6,843 nucleotides of DNA from positions 1 through 6,843 of the forward strand of contig CAUJGI010000084.1 in NCBI GenBank assembly GCA_963169155.1. Reading direction: 5' to 3'. Below the pieces are notes generated by a model that saw only the letters and a program-made list of their open reading frames with translations, ran no database searches and was not told the DNA's origin. Of the stretch, positions 1-5,540 are shown one piece after another (position 1 is the stretch's first letter; each line of letters begins with the position of its first letter). The stretch is from Chloroflexota bacterium. Lineage in GTDB: Bacteria > Chloroflexota > Anaerolineae > Promineifilales > Promineifilaceae. A program made the translations under genes and the position numbers.

Positions 1-1
1 A

Positions 2-1264
2 ACCCTGTTGGGCATCTCCGATGCCGCCTTTGACCAGGAGCCAGCCGCCGGAGAGTGGCCGCTGCGCATCATTTTGGGCCATGTTTTTGAGGCGGAACGC
101 ACCTTTTTCAGCCTCATCATTTCTGGCCTGGCGCAGCAGCAGGCAGGGGCAACACGGCCGTTTACCTTCCCCGACGGCGAGGTAGAGCGGGTCACTGGCA
201 GCCTGGATGCTTTTTACGACATTATCGATAACCAGCCGCTGGCTGCTATCCGGCAGCATTACGATGAATTTCACCAGCGTATTCTCACCGAACTGGCAGA
301 GTTGACCGATGAGCAGTTTCTTGGACCATCACCAATCTGGTGGGAAGAGGAAGCGTATTCGCTGCAGTACCGGCTGCACCGCTTCGAGGCCCATTTGCGC
401 CAGCACCTGGTGCAAATCGAAAAGACCCTGCTGCTGCTCAACCGCCCGGAAACGGAAGCCCGCCGCTTTTTGCGGCTGATTTTCCGTGCGCTGGCCAGCG
501 TAGAAAATGCGACACTTGGCGCACCAGCGCTGGGCCAGGCCGAACAGCAGGCGCTAGCCACGATCATTGTGGAGCGCACGGCCGTTCTCCAGCAAGTCGT
601 ATCAGATTGCCACCGGTTAGAAACGGCCGTCAACAACAACGACCCCCAGACCATCGCACAAATTACGGCCGCTCATCCAGCGTTGGCCGGAGCCATCGGC
701 CAAAACGGGCTGCCGCTGCTGATGAACGCCATTTACCAGCGGAAAACGGCCGCCGTTGATGCTTTGCTGGCTGCCGGAGCTGAACCAGACGTCTTTGCCG
801 CCGCCGCGCTGGGCGATGTGGCGCGGTTGCACACTCTGGCCGAGGCATGGCCCGGCTACCTGAACCTCTCTGCCCGCGATGGCTTTACGCCGCTCCAGCT
901 GGCCTGCTACTTCAACCAGGAAACGGCCGCACTCTGGCTCATCGAACAGGGGGCCGACGTTAACGCGGTAGCCAAAAACAAGATGCAAATTGCGCCGCTG
1001 CACGCCACCGCCACCCACGGCAACCTGGCGATTTTGCGTGCCCTGCTGGAAAAAGGGGCCGAGGTGAATGCGGCGCAAGATGGGGGGTATACGGCCGTTC
1101 ATCAAGCCGCCCACCGCAACAACGTGCTGATGGCCCAGCTGCTGCTCAAATTTGGTGCCAATCCGCACCAGCCAGATGCCAACGGGCAAACCGCCCTTCA
1201 GCTGGCCCAAATAGAAGCAAACGATGAGGTTATGGTTATTCTTGGAGGACAAAATGAAAGTTGA
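2..1264 (+). CDS. DinB-like domain / ankyrin-repeat fusion protein (5' partial)
   Basis: The reading frame is open to the left edge, and the first possible start seen (TTG at 8) already lies inside a conserved DinB-type stretch, so the true start is upstream of the window. Counting from the codon at 8, residues 1-145 look like a DinB_2 four-helix bundle: 'GEWPLRIILGH' with His25 ends one helix, and a His-rich helix has His124, His129, His133 and Gln136, the H...H..Q spacing seen where this family binds a divalent metal. A helical linker follows. From about residue 204 to the end there are five or six ankyrin repeats, with hallmarks such as 'LLAAGAEPD', 'GFTPLQLAC', 'LIEQGADVNA', 'PLHATATHGN' and 'LLEKGAEVNA'. 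DinB-like proteins are often thiol- or metal-dependent transferases or hydrolases, while ankyrin repeats bind proteins; the substrate and partner here are unknown. No signal peptide is visible, so it is probably cytoplasmic, though the N-terminus is missing. The 3' end overlaps the VOC gene by 11 bases, so the two are probably co-transcribed and translationally coupled. Confidence 0.85.
   Translation, partial: TLLGISDAAFDQEPAAGEWPLRIILGHVFEAERTFFSLIISGLAQQQAGATRPFTFPDGEVERVTGSLDAFYDIIDNQPLAAIRQHYDEFHQRILTELAELTDEQFLGPSPIWWEEEAYSLQYRLHRFEAHLRQHLVQIEKTLLLLNRPETEARRFLRLIFRALASVENATLGAPALGQAEQQALATIIVERTAVLQQVVSDCHRLETAVNNNDPQTIAQITAAHPALAGAIGQNGLPLLMNAIYQRKTAAVDALLAAGAEPDVFAAAALGDVARLHTLAEAWPGYLNLSARDGFTPLQLACYFNQETAALWLIEQGADVNAVAKNKMQIAPLHATATHGNLAILRALLEKGAEVNAAQDGGYTAVHQAAHRNNVLMAQLLLKFGANPHQPDANGQTALQLAQIEANDEVMVILGGQNES
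1244..1248 (+). promoter_or_regulatory. Shine-Dalgarno that fixes the VOC gene start
   Basis: GGAGG lies five bases before the ATG at 1254, inside the last codons of the upstream gene. It favours this ATG over the in-frame ATG at 1224, which has no comparable site and would add ten residues that fit no VOC family N-terminus. Confidence 0.8.
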
Positions 1265-1673
1265 GCTCAACACCATTTTTCGCTGGTGCAACGATGTGGC
1301 AACGATGCGCCATTTTTATACGGACTGCCTGAGCCTAAACGAGACCTACTTTCGCAGCGATGCGGAGCATGGTTGGCTGACCTACCAGCTGGGCGAGGTA
1401 CAGCTGGTGTTCATCCGAGCAGCCGACCCATTGCCGGTTACCACCCAATTTGCCCGGAACCCGGGCTACCAGGGCGGCGACCTTCATGCAGAATCTTGGG
1501 TGCTAAAGGTGGAACGGCCGTCTTTTGACCTCATCACGCAACAGTTGAAAAACGGCCGTTATTCTCGCTTCAACCCGGAACCTGTCGCCCCACGTCCAGG
1601 TGCATTACAGCTGCTGGCGCTCGATCCAATGGGTTTCACTGTGGAAATTTACACGGAGTTTGAAACGCCCTAA
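1254..1673 (+). CDS. VOC-superfamily (glyoxalase/dioxygenase fold) protein
   Basis: This 139-residue protein has the length and pattern of a single VOC subunit made of two beta-alpha-beta-beta-beta modules. The first strand 'NTIFRWCND' is followed by the helix 'ATMRHFYTDCLSLN', matching the usual 'D...s..FY...LG' signature. The second module starts near 'GDLHAESWVLKVE' (His78), and the end 'LDPMGFTVEIYTE' matches the usual 'DPdGn.iEl' with Glu131 in the metal-ligand position. The His normally found in the first strand is absent (Asn6/Thr7 there), so a full metal site is doubtful. The family includes glyoxalase I, extradiol dioxygenases and drug-binding resistance proteins; the substrate cannot be read from sequence. 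It overlaps the DinB-ankyrin gene by 11 bases, a typical operon arrangement, so both may act in the same stress or detoxification process (inference). It contains two ACGGCCGT palindromes. Confidence 0.85.
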   Translation: MKVELNTIFRWCNDVATMRHFYTDCLSLNETYFRSDAEHGWLTYQLGEVQLVFIRAADPLPVTTQFARNPGYQGGDLHAESWVLKVERPSFDLITQQLKNGRYSRFNPEPVAPRPGALQLLALDPMGFTVEIYTEFETP

Positions 1674-1675
1674 GG

Positions 1676-1717
1676 GCTCATCCGTTTATAAATATGGAAT
1701 TGACGGATGAGCTTTTA
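1676..1717 (+). terminator. Hairpin after the VOC gene, possible terminator
   Basis: GCTCATCCGT (1676-1685) and ACGGATGAGC (1703-1712) form a perfect 10-bp stem with a 17-base AT-rich loop, two bases after the VOC stop codon. Only TTTT follows, so this would be a weak intrinsic terminator; a stronger one lies 60 bases further on. Confidence 0.5.
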
Positions 1718-1766
1718 GGGTGCTTTGACGCACAAATGTCCAAAGTTAATTCTGAACGCACCCTAA
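1715..1766. repeat. Inverted repeat TTAGGGTGC / GCACCCTAA
   Basis: A perfect 9-bp inverted repeat (1715-1723 and 1758-1766) bounds a 52-base segment. Inside it a second hairpin, with CTTTGAC at 1723-1729 against GTCCAAAG at 1738-1745, pairs with one bulged C. The segment overlaps the T-run of the preceding hairpin. It could be extra terminator structure or a small palindromic mobile repeat. No protein is encoded. Confidence 0.5.
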
Positions 1767-1777
1767 GAATTGAAGCA

Positions 1778-1820
1778 AAAAAAAGCCGGAACTGCAGAAA
1801 GAGCAGCACCGGCTTTTTTT
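1778..1820. terminator. Bidirectional intrinsic terminator between convergent genes
   Basis: AAAAAAAGCCGG (1778-1789) pairs perfectly with CCGGCTTTTTTT (1809-1820). The loop contains a further CTGC/GCAG pair (1792-1795 with 1803-1806). The GC core is GCCGG/CCGGC, with an A-run on the left and a T-run on the right, so each strand reads as a GC stem followed by seven or more U residues. It sits 105 bases after the VOC stop and 18 bases after the end of the minus-strand gene, so it can stop transcription from both sides. Confidence 0.9.
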
Positions 1821-1838
1821 ATGGAAATGTCTGTACCG

Positions 1839-2303
1839 CTAAACCAGCGGTTGTCTGGTGCTGGTAAACACGGCAAATTTTTCTTTATCTTTCCCCTCAA
1901 ACTCAGAAAGCTGACTGGCCAAGATGACCACATCCACGCCGTAGCGGTCGGCATAGCAGGATATCGTCTGGTCATTGAAGCCAACGGCCGTATCTATCGT
2001 CAATGAAATCTCGCCAAAACGCTGCGCATGGGCCTGAAAGCCGCGCAGCGTCGAAAACAACATCTCCCGATCAAAGTCGCTATCTTCGCGAATAATCAAC
2101 AGCACCAAATCCTTCTTGATTTTGGCGGCAAAATCCAGCACCGAGGTTACCAGCATATCAGAAAGATGCTCCAGCTTAACGGGCAAGAGTATACGGTGTA
2201 CCTCTGGCGGATAGCTTCTGGGGCGCTGCCAGGCAGTGGTGGTAACTGGTAAATAATGCCAGGCGCATTCTGTCGTAGTAAACGGGACATACGAACGGAT
2301 CAT
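1839..2303 (-). CDS. Universal-stress-protein-like protein, degenerate
   Basis: This 154-residue protein starts at the ATG complementary to 2301-2303, which has GGGAGG seven bases upstream. After an unmatched N-terminus of about 35 residues comes the strand 'RILLPVKL' (37-44). A helix with 'SVLDFAAKIKK' and the strand 'LVLLIIRED' (66-74) follow, then 'ISLTIDTAV' (99-107), the helix 'DQTISCYADRYGVD' and the strand 'VVILASQ' (125-131). The last residues 'TSTRQPLV' resemble the closing strand of a UspA domain. This order of alternating strands and helices is that of the Usp fold. The ATP-binding loop (G-x2-G-x9-G-S/T) is not present; 'LSEFEGKDKEKF' stands in its place, so it is probably a non-ATP-binding Usp-like protein. 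It is monocistronic, convergent with the VOC gene and divergent from PPK2. The Usp assignment is moderate; a lone Rossmann-like protein of unknown role is the alternative. Confidence 0.7.
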   Translation of the reverse strand: MIRSYVPFTTTECAWHYLPVTTTAWQRPRSYPPEVHRILLPVKLEHLSDMLVTSVLDFAAKIKKDLVLLIIREDSDFDREMLFSTLRGFQAHAQRFGEISLTIDTAVGFNDQTISCYADRYGVDVVILASQLSEFEGKDKEKFAVFTSTRQPLV

Positions 2304-2310
2304 CACGGCA

Positions 2311-2316
2311 CCTCCC
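2311..2316 (-). promoter_or_regulatory. Shine-Dalgarno of the Usp-like gene
   Basis: On the minus strand GGGAGG is followed by seven bases and the ATG at 2303. This favours ATG over a GTG immediately upstream and over a TTG at 2318 that overlaps the ribosome site itself. Confidence 0.75.
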
Positions 2317-2358
2317 AAAGTAGAAATTCAGTGTGTTATACTAAATGGAACGACGAAG

Positions 2359-2386
2359 ATTATCAGAAAAATGTGTCTCTTCCAAA
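2359..2386 (-). promoter_or_regulatory. Possible sigma-70-type promoter for the Usp-like gene
   Basis: On the minus strand GATAAT (5 of 6 bases of TATAAT; complement of 2359-2364) lies 16 bases downstream of TTTGGA (complement of 2381-2386), a poor -35. Transcription would begin about 50 bases before the start codon. A second -10-like TATAAC (complement of 2335-2340) lies closer to the gene but lacks a -35. Weak evidence. Confidence 0.3.
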
Positions 2387-2493
2387 CAGCGCCAGGTGGG
2401 TTGGCGTTGGCAAAACTTCAGCGAGTGATCCAAACAAAACTGTTTTATGCAGTTGCAGTTTGTTCAGAATGGTAGGCGATGGGCTAAAATACA

Positions 2494-2514
2494 CCTTACA
2501 ACCTGCCTTACAAC
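2494..2514. repeat. Direct repeat CCTTACAAC x2, candidate operator
   Basis: CCTTACAAC occurs at 2494-2502 and again at 2506-2514, exactly 12 bases apart, about 115 bases before the PPK2 start. Tandem short repeats near one helical turn apart are typical of OmpR/PhoB-type regulator sites. A -10-like TAAAAT (2485-2490) lies just upstream. Function is not shown; the arrangement only suggests it. Confidence 0.35.
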
Positions 2515-2610
2515 TTCGTAAAGTCTAATCGATTCAAATAGGTAGCACAAGGGTCATAGGCATTTCGTACTAACAACTCTCATCCATAGATTAATTTTGC
2601 CCCAGCCAGC

Positions 2611-2618
2611 AAAGGAGG
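2611..2618 (+). promoter_or_regulatory. Strong Shine-Dalgarno of PPK2
   Basis: AAAGGAGG ends eight bases before the ATG at 2627. It settles the start against the in-frame TTG at 2597, which would place this ribosome site inside the coding region. Confidence 0.85.
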
Positions 2619-2626
2619 AGACAGCA

Positions 2627-3493
2627 ATGGCAGCAGAAAATTCGGGAAGAGAAACGGCCGTAACCACCCCCAAAACCAAAAGCATCCTGTGTAAAGACGG
2701 CAAACTAAAAAGCAAGTTTTACAGTCGGGAATTGGCCCGCTTGCAGGAGGAACTGATCAAGCTGCAGTATTGGGTACAGGGCAAAGGACTGCGCGTGGTC
2801 ATCATTTTCGAGGGGCGTGATGCGGCGGGCAAAGGCGGCGTCATTCAACGCATCACCGAGCAGATGAATCCCCGCATTGCCCGCATTGTGGCCCTGGGCA
2901 CCCCCAGCGACCGCGAACGGACCCAGTGGTGGTTTCAGCGCTACGTGGCCCAGCTGCCCGCCGCCGGGGAGATTGTGCTGTTTGACCGCAGCTGGTACAA
3001 CCGCGCCCTGGTCGAGCGTGTCATGGGGTTCTGCACCGAAGACCAGTACCGCGAATTCTTGCGCTCCTGCCCTGAATTTGAACGCATGCTGGTGCGCTCC
3101 GGCATCATCGTGCTGAAATATTGGTTCTCCGTCAGCGATGAGGAGCAGGAACGCCGCTTCCAGTCGCGCCTGACCAGCCCGGTGAAGCGGTGGAAGCTCA
3201 GCCCGATGGACGTTGAGTCGCGCAACCGCTGGATGGAGTATTCGCGGGCCAAAGACGTGATGTTTGATCACACGGACATCAAGCAATGTCCCTGGTTCGT
3301 CGTGCCCTCCGATGACAAAAAGCGGGCTCGCCTCAACTGCATCAGCCACATCCTCAGCTCAATCGCGTATGAAAACATCACCCCGGAACCGTTTGAACTG
3401 GCGACACGCGAAAAGGAAACGGGGTACATTCGCCCGCCGATGAACGAGCAAACCTTTGTGCCCGACCTGTACCCGGTGCTGCATAAAGATTGA
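2627..3493 (+). CDS. ppk2: Polyphosphate kinase 2 (PPK2), class I type
   Basis: This 288-residue cytoplasmic enzyme moves phosphate between inorganic polyphosphate and nucleoside diphosphates (ADP or GDP to ATP or GTP, reversible). It has the single P-loop kinase domain of the PPK2 family. 'GRDAAGKGG' (63-71) is the Walker A loop, 'FDRSWYNRA' (119-127) is the Walker B region with catalytic Asp120 and Arg121, and 'RFQSRLTSPVKRWKLSP' (177-193) is the lid. The conserved 'TPSDRERTQWWFQRY' stretch (92-106) binds near the polyphosphate channel. The leading 'KLKSKFYSRELARLQEELIKLQ' helix region and the overall length fit family members with one domain and no duplicated half. Class I (NDP-forming/using) is inferred from overall resemblance, not proven. 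It is preceded by an AT-rich promoter region with a tandem 9-base repeat and followed by a large hairpin, so it is probably transcribed alone. Partnering with the divergent stress-protein-like gene in energy or phosphate stress is plausible only. Confidence 0.95.
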   Translation: MAAENSGRETAVTTPKTKSILCKDGKLKSKFYSRELARLQEELIKLQYWVQGKGLRVVIIFEGRDAAGKGGVIQRITEQMNPRIARIVALGTPSDRERTQWWFQRYVAQLPAAGEIVLFDRSWYNRALVERVMGFCTEDQYREFLRSCPEFERMLVRSGIIVLKYWFSVSDEEQERRFQSRLTSPVKRWKLSPMDVESRNRWMEYSRAKDVMFDHTDIKQCPWFVVPSDDKKRARLNCISHILSSIAYENITPEPFELATREKETGYIRPPMNEQTFVPDLYPVLHKD

Positions 3494-3514
3494 ACAGCAC
3501 TTTCAGTAAATCTC

Positions 3515-3560
3515 ACGCCAAGGCACTAAGGGATAGGGCTTGCCCTTAGCGCCTTGGCGT
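3515..3560. repeat. 46-base hairpin after PPK2, likely dispersed palindromic repeat
   Basis: ACGCCAAGGC (3515-3524) pairs with GCCTTGGCGT (3551-3560), and CTAAGGG (3526-3532) pairs with CCCTTAG (3543-3549), separated by a single A/C mismatch. That gives 17 paired bases around a 10-base loop. It starts 21 bases after the PPK2 stop. The + strand continues with AAAAATTG and neither side has a T-run, so it is not a classical intrinsic terminator. Phrases like 'CTTAGCGCCTTGGCGT' are, from general experience, found as dispersed intergenic repeats in several bacterial groups; whether it is repeated in this genome cannot be seen here. Confidence 0.65.
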
Positions 3561-3651
3561 AAAAATTGCTTCCATCCAAAGATTAGCGCTTCTTGTAAAA
3601 AGTGGAGCACGGCCGTTCCTCCCCTTACACTAAAATCCAAACAAAAAGCGT

Positions 3652-3656
3652 GGAGG
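3652..3656 (+). promoter_or_regulatory. Shine-Dalgarno of the PQQ-dehydrogenase-like gene
   Basis: GGAGG lies six bases before the ATG at 3663 and rules out the out-of-frame ATG at 3659, which overlaps it too closely. No convincing promoter was found between the 3515-3560 hairpin and this site; an ACGGCCGT copy lies at 3609. Confidence 0.75.
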
Positions 3657-3662
3657 TAATGT

Positions 3663-4832
3663 ATGCGGCGGAAAAGATGGTTAACCGGATTGTTGGTGGT
3701 ATTGGGGATTTGTGGGGCAACGGCCGTTACCATCTACCTCTACGCCCGCCAACAAATCAACCTGGCCGGTATGCTGAGTGAAGCGGCCATAGCCAACGTC
3801 TCGGTGCCCGAGGGATTTGCCGTGCAGATTTTCGCCAGCGGGCTGAGCGGCCCGCGCTTTATGGCCGTGGGACCAGACGGCGTGCTGTACGTGGCCGACC
3901 GGGGCAACGACCGTATCGTTGCCCTGCCTGATGCTGACGGTGATGGCCAGGCTGATGAGATTCGTATGGTGGCCGAGGGGCTGAACAACCCGCACAACCT
4001 GGTCTACCACGAAGGCACCTGGTACGTCACAGTGCCCGAAGGCGTGGTGCGCCTCACCGACGCAGACGGCGACGGCGTGGCTGAATCCCACACCCCCCTC
4101 ATCGACACCTACACCCCATCCGGCCAGCACAGCAGCCGCACAATTGCTTTTTTGCCCGACGGCCGTTTGCTCCTCTCCGCCGGGTCCACCTGCAACGTCT
4201 GTGAAGAAGAAGACCCGCGCCGCGCCGCCATCACCAGCTACGACAGCCCTGTGGGGCAAGACCAGCTTACCGGGGAGCAGATCTATGCCAGCGGCCTGCG
4301 CAACGCCGTAGGGCTGGCGGTGCATACCGATACTGGCCAATTGTGGGTTACCAACAACGGCCGTGATCTGCTCGGCGACGACATTCCCCCGGAAACCATC
4401 TACCAGGTTGAAGAAGGCACAGATTACGGCTGGCCTTCATGCCACAGCGGCACCATCGTTGACCCCGAATTTGGTTTCGACGGCGCTTGTGAGTCGGTTG
4501 GGCAGCCCGCCGTGACCATCCAGGCCCATTCGGCACCGCTGGGATTGGCGTTCTACATCGGCAGCGCTTTTCCCGCCGAGTACCAGGGTGATTTGTTTGT
4601 GGCCCTCCACGGCTCGTGGAACCGCAGCGTGCCCACGGGCTACAAAGTGGTCCGGGTACCAATGGCTAACGGTGCACCGGCCGGACCAGTTGAAGATTTT
4701 GCCACAGGCTGGTTAAATAGTGATGGTAACGCCGATGGCCGTCCCGTCGATGTGGCCGTTGGCTCAGACGGTGCCCTCTACGTCAGCGATGACAAAGGCG
4801 GCTTTATTTACCGGATTTATGCGCAACCATAA
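3663..4832 (+). CDS. Membrane-anchored PQQ-dependent sugar/sorbosone dehydrogenase-family propeller
   Basis: This 389-residue protein begins 'MRRKRW' followed by a hydrophobic segment (about 7-27) with no obvious cleavage site, so it is probably anchored and faces outward. The rest is the six-bladed propeller of the soluble glucose/L-sorbosone dehydrogenase family, which oxidises sugars or aldehydes using PQQ and Ca2+. Visible hallmarks are 'GPDGVLYVADRGNDRI' (70-85), His156 and Arg159 in 'GQHSSRT' at the position of the family's catalytic His, 'LPDGRLLLSAGS' (164-175), 'ASGLRNAVGLA' (209-219) and 'NNGRDLLGDD' (231-240). 'DYGWPSC' (254-260), 'DLFVALHGSWNRS' and the final 'GRPVDVAVGSDGALYVSDD' complete the set. 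Cys177/Cys180 and Cys260/Cys276 could form disulfides. Two acidic loops, 'DADGDGQAD' (90-98) and 'DADGDGVAE' (133-141), look like calcium-binding DxDxDG motifs. Electron acceptor and substrate are unknown. Some members of this family have no demonstrated activity. Confidence 0.88.
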   Translation: MRRKRWLTGLLVVLGICGATAVTIYLYARQQINLAGMLSEAAIANVSVPEGFAVQIFASGLSGPRFMAVGPDGVLYVADRGNDRIVALPDADGDGQADEIRMVAEGLNNPHNLVYHEGTWYVTVPEGVVRLTDADGDGVAESHTPLIDTYTPSGQHSSRTIAFLPDGRLLLSAGSTCNVCEEEDPRRAAITSYDSPVGQDQLTGEQIYASGLRNAVGLAVHTDTGQLWVTNNGRDLLGDDIPPETIYQVEEGTDYGWPSCHSGTIVDPEFGFDGACESVGQPAVTIQAHSAPLGLAFYIGSAFPAEYQGDLFVALHGSWNRSVPTGYKVVRVPMANGAPAGPVEDFATGWLNSDGNADGRPVDVAVGSDGALYVSDDKGGFIYRIYAQP

Positions 4833-4866
4833 AGGCAAGGCTCTTTGGGATTTCGTGGGATTTGGC

Positions 4867-4899
4867 GTGAAACGTGACCGGAGTGACATCACGTTTCAC
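4867..4899. repeat. Perfect 11-bp inverted repeat GTGAAACGTGA / TCACGTTTCAC
   Basis: The arms lie at 4867-4877 and 4889-4899 with an 11-base loop, 34 bases after the stop of the dehydrogenase-like gene and 56 bases before the DUF3592 start. No T-run follows on either strand. It may be an operator, an mRNA-stabilising hairpin or a Rho-related stop. The rest of the 4833-4955 spacer holds no recognisable gene or promoter. Confidence 0.55.
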
Positions 4900-4955
4900 C
4901 ATCACGGATTGTCAACCTCCTGAAAACCCAAATCCAACCACCTGGTGGACCCAAA

Positions 4956-5537
4956 ATGGCAATCTTCTCCCTGTTTGTTCTTCTCCTCATGTTTATCACC
5001 CCGGTGATCTCGGTGCTGACGGTAGTAATGAAGTTCACCGAAACACGCCGGGCTGTCAGCTGGCCGCAAGTGCGGGGGCAGGTCACCGAAGTGCACCTGC
5101 TGCAAAGCGGGCAGCAGTACCAGCCAGAGGTTGACATTGCCTACGCGGTGGGCGAAACCAGCTACACCAGCCGTCAGCGCCCCATTGGCCCCAACGGGCA
5201 GAGCAAAGGCAGCAAGGCGTGGGCCAGGGAGTTGAGCTTGCAGTTTAAGCCGGGTACGGCCGTTCCCCTCTACTACGATCCCGCCCGCCCCAAAAACGCT
5301 ACCCTCACGCCCCGGCACATGGAGGCAAATTCCACCCGCTGGCAGCTCACCAGCGGCCTCATGATTGTGCTCTCGATTGCCATGCACGTCATCGGTTCCC
5401 GCGCCCTGCTCACCAACTACCTGAATTTGTCCGGCAGCAGCATCCTGGTCAGCGTGGTCATCACCACCGTGGTGACCCTGCTGCTGGGGGCCGCCCTGGC
5501 CCTGCTGGTGCAGGAAACCCGCCAGCCCAAAGTTTAA
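4956..5537 (+). CDS. DUF3592 domain membrane protein
   Basis: This 193-residue protein has three hydrophobic segments: about 2-24 at the N-terminus, 131-150, and 162-185 near the C-terminus. The soluble loop between the first two carries the DUF3592 signature: 'WPQVRGQVTEV' (36-46), a Tyr-rich 'YQPEVDIAYAVGETSYTSRQ' stretch, and 'PGTAVPLYYDPARPKNATL' (99-117), matching the family's usual 'G..v.vyYdP.nP..s.L' ending. The function of this domain is unknown; it is a small beta-rich domain found in membrane proteins of many bacteria. The ATG at 4956 is preceded by a modest GGTGGA site. The next gene begins 3 bases after its stop, so the two are probably made together. A very long open frame runs on the opposite strand (4902-5963), but it lacks any family resemblance and mirrors the codon bias of this gene. 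Confidence 0.88.
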   Translation: MAIFSLFVLLLMFITPVISVLTVVMKFTETRRAVSWPQVRGQVTEVHLLQSGQQYQPEVDIAYAVGETSYTSRQRPIGPNGQSKGSKAWARELSLQFKPGTAVPLYYDPARPKNATLTPRHMEANSTRWQLTSGLMIVLSIAMHVIGSRALLTNYLNLSGSSILVSVVITTVVTLLLGAALALLVQETRQPKV

Positions 5538-5540
5538 CCG

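Larger units (their letters stand above)
2304..2626. other. AT-rich divergent intergenic region
   Basis: These 323 bases separate two divergently transcribed genes and must hold the promoters of both. GC content is about 38-45 % in the lines I counted (2341-2400, 2461-2580), against well over 60 % in the propeller genes on the right. An open frame at 2256-2528 (+) has no credible Shine-Dalgarno, a mixed composition and no family resemblance, so I do not call it a gene. A 9-base direct repeat (2494-2514) and a possible minus-strand promoter (2359-2386) are listed separately. No RNA gene or riboswitch is recognisable. Confidence 0.6.

Noticed and set aside
617..1291. 224-codon open frame on the minus strand
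   Set aside because: It is antisense to the ankyrin repeats and shows no domain or ribosome site; the sense frame explains the region.
1770..2006. 78-codon open frame on the plus strand
   Set aside because: It begins inside the bidirectional terminator and is antisense to the Usp-like gene.
2256..2528. 90-codon open frame on the plus strand in the divergent region
   Set aside because: It overlaps the 5' end of the Usp-like gene and its ribosome site, has no Shine-Dalgarno and no family resemblance.
2705..3349. 214-codon open frame on the minus strand
   Set aside because: It is antisense to PPK2, whose catalytic motifs are all in the sense frame.
3515..3560. Large hairpin as an intrinsic terminator of PPK2
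   Set aside because: The + strand continues with AAAAATTG and the minus side also lacks a T-run; it may still halt transcription in another way.
3626..3636. TACACT/TAAAAT as a -10 box for the dehydrogenase-like gene
   Set aside because: No acceptable -35 was found at 16-18 bases upstream.
3681..4340. 219-codon open frame on the minus strand
   Set aside because: It is antisense to the PQQ-dehydrogenase-like gene, with Gly/Val/His-rich composition and no recognisable family.
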